8,524 nt of DNA from Alphaproteobacteria bacterium (GTDB taxonomy: Bacteria; Pseudomonadota; Alphaproteobacteria; MED-G09): the NCBI GenBank assembly GCA_018658685.1, contig JABHUT010000013.1, positions 1-8,524 on the forward strand, in the 5' to 3' direction. The notes beneath the pieces are model-generated. The model was not told where the DNA came from and ran no database searches. It saw only the letters and a program-made list of their open reading frames with translations. Of this stretch, positions 5,351 through 8,524 are shown one piece after another. Both the position numbers and the translations under genes were made by a program. Each line of letters starts with the position of its first letter. Position 1 is the stretch's first letter.

Positions 5351-6754
5351 TTAAATTTTATGAGATAAGTACATATCAATAGTTTTATGAAAATGACGGA
5401 TCCTACTTTCTTGGTAAAGTGAAAATGTAGAACCTTTTTTATTACTTGCCTTGAGTCCAAGTTGACCAGATCGAAATGCCGCCTCATCTTGATCAAAAAG
5501 GGCGCCTAGGCCACCAAGCTCTTCAGCTTTTGTCCAACTATCATCTTCATCAAGCCAATTAATACCTGGATCTGTTTCTTTCTTTTCATCATTATTTTCG
5601 TAAAGTAAAATAACCTCAAATATAGATTTATCTGGATTATGTCCATTTGGCCTAAAGCGATAAACAATCGGCACACCGTATCCTGCCCATGGGATAAAGT
5701 TTGGAAAAACAAAGTACTGTATTGCATCAATAATCTCTGATGTAGAAAATTTTTGATGATTTACACCAGTAGAAGATGTAAGTATTTCTTTCATGGAATT
5801 TGAAAGAAACTCTCGTGGCTTTATATTGTTATTAATATTTTTTTTATCAGTATCCCCACCTAAATAAGAAACTAAATCTTGCATACTCTCAATTACGTCA
5901 GCATCAGCTATTTTTTTATTTTTTAAAGTAGGGCTAGGAGTACCAAGGCCAGACATCATTCTGCTAATATTAGGACCCCAATGATCATATTGGCAATTTA
6001 TATCTCCAGTATATGGAAGAGCTTGAGGATGTGTTTCGCTAACGTGATAACCTTCTAAAAAAGCTTCGATAGCAAATTTCCAATTACAAGGTACTATTTT
6101 TGCAACATGCGCAGCTTTTCTTCTTTTACTCATATCCCAATCTTTAAAATGATTGGGCAATACAGATAGGAAATCCTTTAAAGATTCTGAGTTCTCGTCA
6201 AGATTTATAAATATAAAACCACCCCAAATATCACACTTTACCTCTGGAAGCATAAAATCTCTTTTATCAACATGAGGAAAATCCCAATCACAAGGAATAT
6301 TCTCTAACTTTCCGTCCAGGGACCATGACCATCCATGAAATGGACATTTTAAGACTTCTGAAAAACCACAAGTATTAGAGGGCTTGAGTTGTGTTCCTCT
6401 ATGCAAGCAAGAATTATAATAAGCTTTTATTTTTCCATCCCCAGTTCTTACAATCAATATTGACTGATCAACTATATCATAGACATAATAATCACCTGAA
6501 AGGGGGATATCTTCCTCGCGGCATGCAAATTGCCAAACTTTATTCCATATACTTTCAATTTCAAGATTATGAAATTTTTTACTAAAATAGCGCTCTCTAT
6601 CAACATCATCACAACCAATATATGAGCATGACTCCTCTTTTAATACAGAAGGAGCCATTATATGGTCCTGGCTTATAATTTCCTGAAAATAAGGTTTTGG
6701 TCTATTTTTTAATACTTTGCCAAAAATTTCATTATTTTTTTTAGGCTTTCGCAC
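5351..6754 (-). CDS. Rieske non-heme iron oxygenase, large (alpha) subunit
   Basis: A 467-residue oxygenase read from the GTG at 6754, chosen because GGAGG lies 8 nt upstream inside the GST gene. A TTG at 6769 would add five residues. The Rieske [2Fe-2S] motif is C116-L-H118 ... C137-P-F-H140. The catalytic domain has a NWKFAIEAFLEGYHVSETHPQ block (224-244) with iron ligands H237 and H242, and an Asp in FDQDEAAF (D421 or D423) as likely third ligand. The residue bridging to the neighbour's Rieske centre is Glu234 where naphthalene dioxygenase has Asp; Glu is also used in carnitine/choline-type oxygenases. It would hydroxylate or demethylate an aromatic or other small substrate with electrons from a separate reductase. 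No beta subunit, ferredoxin or reductase is visible nearby. It overlaps the GST gene by 14 nt. Substrate unknown. Confidence 0.92.
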   Translation of the reverse strand: MRKPKKNNEIFGKVLKNRPKPYFQEIISQDHIMAPSVLKEESCSYIGCDDVDRERYFSKKFHNLEIESIWNKVWQFACREEDIPLSGDYYVYDIVDQSILIVRTGDGKIKAYYNSCLHRGTQLKPSNTCGFSEVLKCPFHGWSWSLDGKLENIPCDWDFPHVDKRDFMLPEVKCDIWGGFIFINLDENSESLKDFLSVLPNHFKDWDMSKRRKAAHVAKIVPCNWKFAIEAFLEGYHVSETHPQALPYTGDINCQYDHWGPNISRMMSGLGTPSPTLKNKKIADADVIESMQDLVSYLGGDTDKKNINNNIKPREFLSNSMKEILTSSTGVNHQKFSTSEIIDAIQYFVFPNFIPWAGYGVPIVYRFRPNGHNPDKSIFEVILLYENNDEKKETDPGINWLDEDDSWTKAEELGGLGALFDQDEAAFRSGQLGLKASNKKGSTFSLYQESRIRHFHKTIDMYLSHKI

Positions 6755-7346
6755 TTTTCCTACCTCCAAAACTCTTATACCAAGACATTAATTTTGTATA
6801 ATCTTCTTGAATCTTTACACCTATACTCTCAGCAAAGGTGAATGTTGAAAAAAGAGTACAATCTGCAACCGTTGGCCTATCAAATATAATGAATTGTTCT
6901 CCTGAAATAATTTTTTCAAAAATATCTAAATTTTTTGTGTAACAATTTAAAGCCATTTCTGAAGCTTCACTAGATTGAGGGCCCTTATCTGCAAAAAAAG
7001 GAGAGATATTATGAACGTGATGACCCAGCTCAATCATTAGTCCTAATTCAGCTAATCTATCAACCTCTTGTATCTTTGCTTTTTCCAAGGGCGTTTCACC
7101 AAGCATGTTTATTTCACTTTTTATTCCCTCAAGATATTCAATAATAGCCCTAGACTCTCTTATAATAGTACCATCATCTAATTCCAAAAAAGGAACTGTT
7201 CCTAAAGGATTTTTTTTCAGCATTTCTGGTGTTCTAAGCGCATGTTTGATTAGATCAACAGGGATATATTCTATTGAAATATTTTTTTCATAAGCAAAAA
7301 TTCTTACTTTTTGTGCATTAGGAGCTGGATAATCATACATTTTCAT
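6741..7346 (-). CDS. Glutathione S-transferase family protein
   Basis: A 201-residue two-domain GST. The N-terminal thioredoxin-like domain (about 1-75) includes PAPNAQKVRIFAYEK (7-21), the cis-proline motif GTVP (P52) and the glutathione gamma-glutamyl contact E64-S65. The helical C-terminal domain carries the N-capping box T159-V-A-D162. The first-strand catalytic Ser/Cys position appears to be Ala8, as in 'APNxRRVR' GST subgroups, so thiol activation may rely on another residue or the protein may act as an isomerase or etherase. An AGGTG SD sits in the upstream ThuA stop region, with 8 nt between genes, and its own 3' end supplies the GGAGG for the Rieske gene. Tight coupling to ThuA and Rieske genes suggests a shared catabolic route. 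Substrate unknown; maleylacetoacetate-isomerase-like or beta-etherase-like roles are only possibilities. Confidence 0.9.
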   Translation of the reverse strand: MKMYDYPAPNAQKVRIFAYEKNISIEYIPVDLIKHALRTPEMLKKNPLGTVPFLELDDGTIIRESRAIIEYLEGIKSEINMLGETPLEKAKIQEVDRLAELGLMIELGHHVHNISPFFADKGPQSSEASEMALNCYTKNLDIFEKIISGEQFIIFDRPTVADCTLFSTFTFAESIGVKIQEDYTKLMSWYKSFGGRKSAKA

Positions 7347-7354
7347 AGCTACAC

Positions 7355-8131
7355 CTATATTTTATTTATTCCCCATTTTATACCACGTCTTAGTAACTCA
7401 TAAAATGCTTCACTTTCCCAACCACCCCTATCAACAGGACACTCATCCATAAAAGGCCTCATATCATATTTACCTCTGCAATGACCAAGCATAAGATATA
7501 ATACGCCACCCTTACCTACTTTATGAAGATACATTTGAGGTCTCGGAATATCTTCTTTCCATGAAGAATGGATGTAGGCGTCAGCATCATCTGTATATCT
7601 AGATTCTAAAAGCACCTTTATACCATCAGAAAATTCACAATAATAAGGCTCATCAAAAATTTCAAAATCATTTAAATCTTTTGTGATTGGATGAGACTTA
7701 TCATTAACTTTTACTTTAATATTCATATTTGGTGGATGGGCAACAAAGCGACTTCCCAGTAGCTCCATTAATTCAGGATTCTTGTTTGGGGTATCAGTTT
7801 TTCCAGGAATCTCGAGACCATCAACTATTTGCATCTCTCCAACAAATTCAATGAGAGCATTTGTTCCATGCAATCCAAACCATTTTCCACCTTCATTTAG
7901 GAAGGATCGAAGGGCATCAACCTCCTTTTGAGCCGGTGACAAGTCACAAGTATAAGTAATCAATAAATCTGAATCTTTAAATTTATAAAAATCACTGTAA
8001 TCTTGAGAAATTGAAACACCAAGATCGTCATGCTCAGAAAAAAGTTTAACTAATTCTGTACGAGCAAAATCCGTATCATGGTATTTAGCATTACATATAA
8101 GATGAACGTGATGTGGTTTAATTTTTACCAT
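7355..8131 (-). CDS. ThuA-like domain protein (class I glutamine-amidotransferase-like fold)
   Basis: A 258-residue protein starting at the ATG at 8131, which has AGGGG 4 nt upstream. An in-frame TTG at 8161 lies inside the terminator hairpin and is rejected. Family landmarks are the opening strand KIKPHHVHLICNAKYHD, DLLITYTCD (55-63), GGKWFGLHGT (81-90), LGSRFVAHPP (125-134), HPITKDLNDFEIFDEPYY (147-164) and the C-terminal GKGGVLYLMLGHCRGKYD (206-222). ThuA-like proteins are linked to disaccharide (trehalose, sucrose) use and to other catabolic loci, often beside TonB receptors, but most have no known reaction. No signal peptide is visible, so it is probably cytoplasmic. It is first of the ThuA-GST-Rieske cluster, 8 nt before the GST start. 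Confidence 0.85.
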   Translation of the reverse strand: MVKIKPHHVHLICNAKYHDTDFARTELVKLFSEHDDLGVSISQDYSDFYKFKDSDLLITYTCDLSPAQKEVDALRSFLNEGGKWFGLHGTNALIEFVGEMQIVDGLEIPGKTDTPNKNPELMELLGSRFVAHPPNMNIKVKVNDKSHPITKDLNDFEIFDEPYYCEFSDGIKVLLESRYTDDADAYIHSSWKEDIPRPQMYLHKVGKGGVLYLMLGHCRGKYDMRPFMDECPVDRGGWESEAFYELLRRGIKWGINKI

Positions 8132-8144
8132 TTTACCCCTATAA

Positions 8145-8179
8145 AAAAGACCAAGAAACAATAGATTTCTTGGTCTTTT
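8145..8179 (-). terminator. Intrinsic terminator after the TonB-dependent receptor gene
   Basis: AAAAGACCAAGAAA (8145-8158) and TTTCTTGGTCTTTT (8166-8179) form a perfect 14-bp stem with a 7-nt loop. On the minus strand the GACC/GGTC part is followed by six T (8148-8143). On the plus strand four T, AA and five T follow, so it could work both ways. It begins 22 nt after the receptor stop and ends just before the ThuA ribosome-binding site. Confidence 0.85.
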
Positions 8180-8201
8180 AATTTTTAACTATTAAGTAGC
8201 C

Positions 8202-8524
8202 TTAAAAGTTTTTATCAAATGATACACCAAGAGTTCGAGGAAAAGGTATAATATGTTGGCCACCAGCCATTCCTGACGGACCTTCTTCTTGAAGCAAGTT
8301 ACGACCAAATATTCCTACTTTCCAACTATCTCTAGACACACTTAAACTACCCGATAGTAATTCAATATCCTCGGATACACGACCATCAAAGACACTTGTA
8401 ACTTTATCACGATAACTAAACAATGCATTTGCATTAAACATCATTCCATTATCCATCACAGTTGTATAATTAGATCTTATGGAGTAAGTAGTTTTAGCTG
8501 TACCTGGAAGTTGGCTGCCATTTG
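8202..8524 (-). CDS. TonB-dependent outer-membrane receptor, C-terminal end (5' end outside window)
   Basis: The frame is open to the right edge, giving the last 106 residues of a beta-barrel protein. The segment GSQLPGTAKTTYSIRSNY is the 'LPxxPK' barrel motif of TonB-dependent receptors. Alternating strands follow: MFNANALFSYRDKV, LSGSLSVSRDSWKVGIFGRNLL, then PRTLGVSFDKNF. The closing strand ends in the terminal Phe required for outer-membrane insertion. The N-terminal plug and TonB box lie outside, so the ligand class cannot be judged. It is upstream of ThuA, GST and Rieske genes on the same strand, separated by an intrinsic terminator. The context suggests uptake of the compound processed by those enzymes, an inference from gene order. 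Confidence 0.88.
   Translation of the reverse strand, partial: NGSQLPGTAKTTYSIRSNYTTVMDNGMMFNANALFSYRDKVTSVFDGRVSEDIELLSGSLSVSRDSWKVGIFGRNLLQEEGPSGMAGGQHIIPFPRTLGVSFDKNF

Noticed and set aside
5269..5730. Two minus-strand short frames at 5269-5496 and 5506-5730
   Set aside because: Both are alternative frames of the Rieske gene 3' region; the sequences are low-complexity with no family features.
6391..6585. Plus-strand 64-codon open frame
   Set aside because: It is fully antisense to the Rieske cluster-binding domain, with no recognisable protein features.
7105..7293. Plus-strand 62-codon open frame
   Set aside because: It is antisense to the conserved GST N-terminal domain, and its hydrophobic composition is explained by the complementary codons.
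8132..8161. N-terminal extension of the ThuA-like protein from a TTG codon
   Set aside because: It would start inside the terminator hairpin; the ATG at 8131 has AGGGG upstream and begins at the family's first strand.

Overview
The window is AT-rich, compact and bacterial, with TonB-dependent uptake, a LysR regulator, a lipoprotein with a lipobox, and the panB-panC-panD pathway. This points to a Gram-negative proteobacterium with a streamlined, probably marine, low-GC genome. I cannot separate Alpha- from Gammaproteobacteria from this sequence alone. Both convergent gene pairs have stop codons only 1 nt apart, and most same-strand genes overlap or nearly touch.

Left part (1-2172): a 43-codon reading frame that reaches the left edge is followed by a small YkoF-like (thiamine/HMP-binding fold) protein. 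A LysR-type regulator on the minus strand converges on it. The regulator is divergent from a small exported PAN/apple-like protein that has a good promoter, a strong SD and repeat motifs in the shared intergenic region. Directly downstream of the exported protein lie two 46-nt hairpins. Their 13-bp stems show compensatory base changes, while their C-rich 20-nt loops are nearly identical. They are followed by a possible 44-codon gene.

Middle part (2173-5239, minus strand): panB, panC and panD, a complete route to the committed steps of pantothenate synthesis (ketopantoate hydroxymethyltransferase, pantothenate synthetase, aspartate decarboxylase). A lipoprotein of the NAPE-PLD/RomA-like metallo-beta-lactamase fold is coupled to panD through an ATGA overlap.

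Right part (5351-8524, minus strand): the 3' end of a TonB-dependent receptor gene, an intrinsic terminator, then a tightly packed ThuA-like / glutathione S-transferase-like / Rieske oxygenase alpha-subunit cluster. The layout suggests import across the outer membrane followed by oxidative attack on an unknown, possibly aromatic or cyclic, substrate. The terminator's U-run ends just before the ThuA ribosome-binding site, so the enzyme genes are probably transcribed by read-through.

The most unusual element is the hairpin pair at 1913-2015. It looks like a structured plus-strand RNA with anti-Shine-Dalgarno-like pyrimidine loops, comparable in design to the alphaproteobacterial CCUCCUCCC ('cuckoo') small RNAs.
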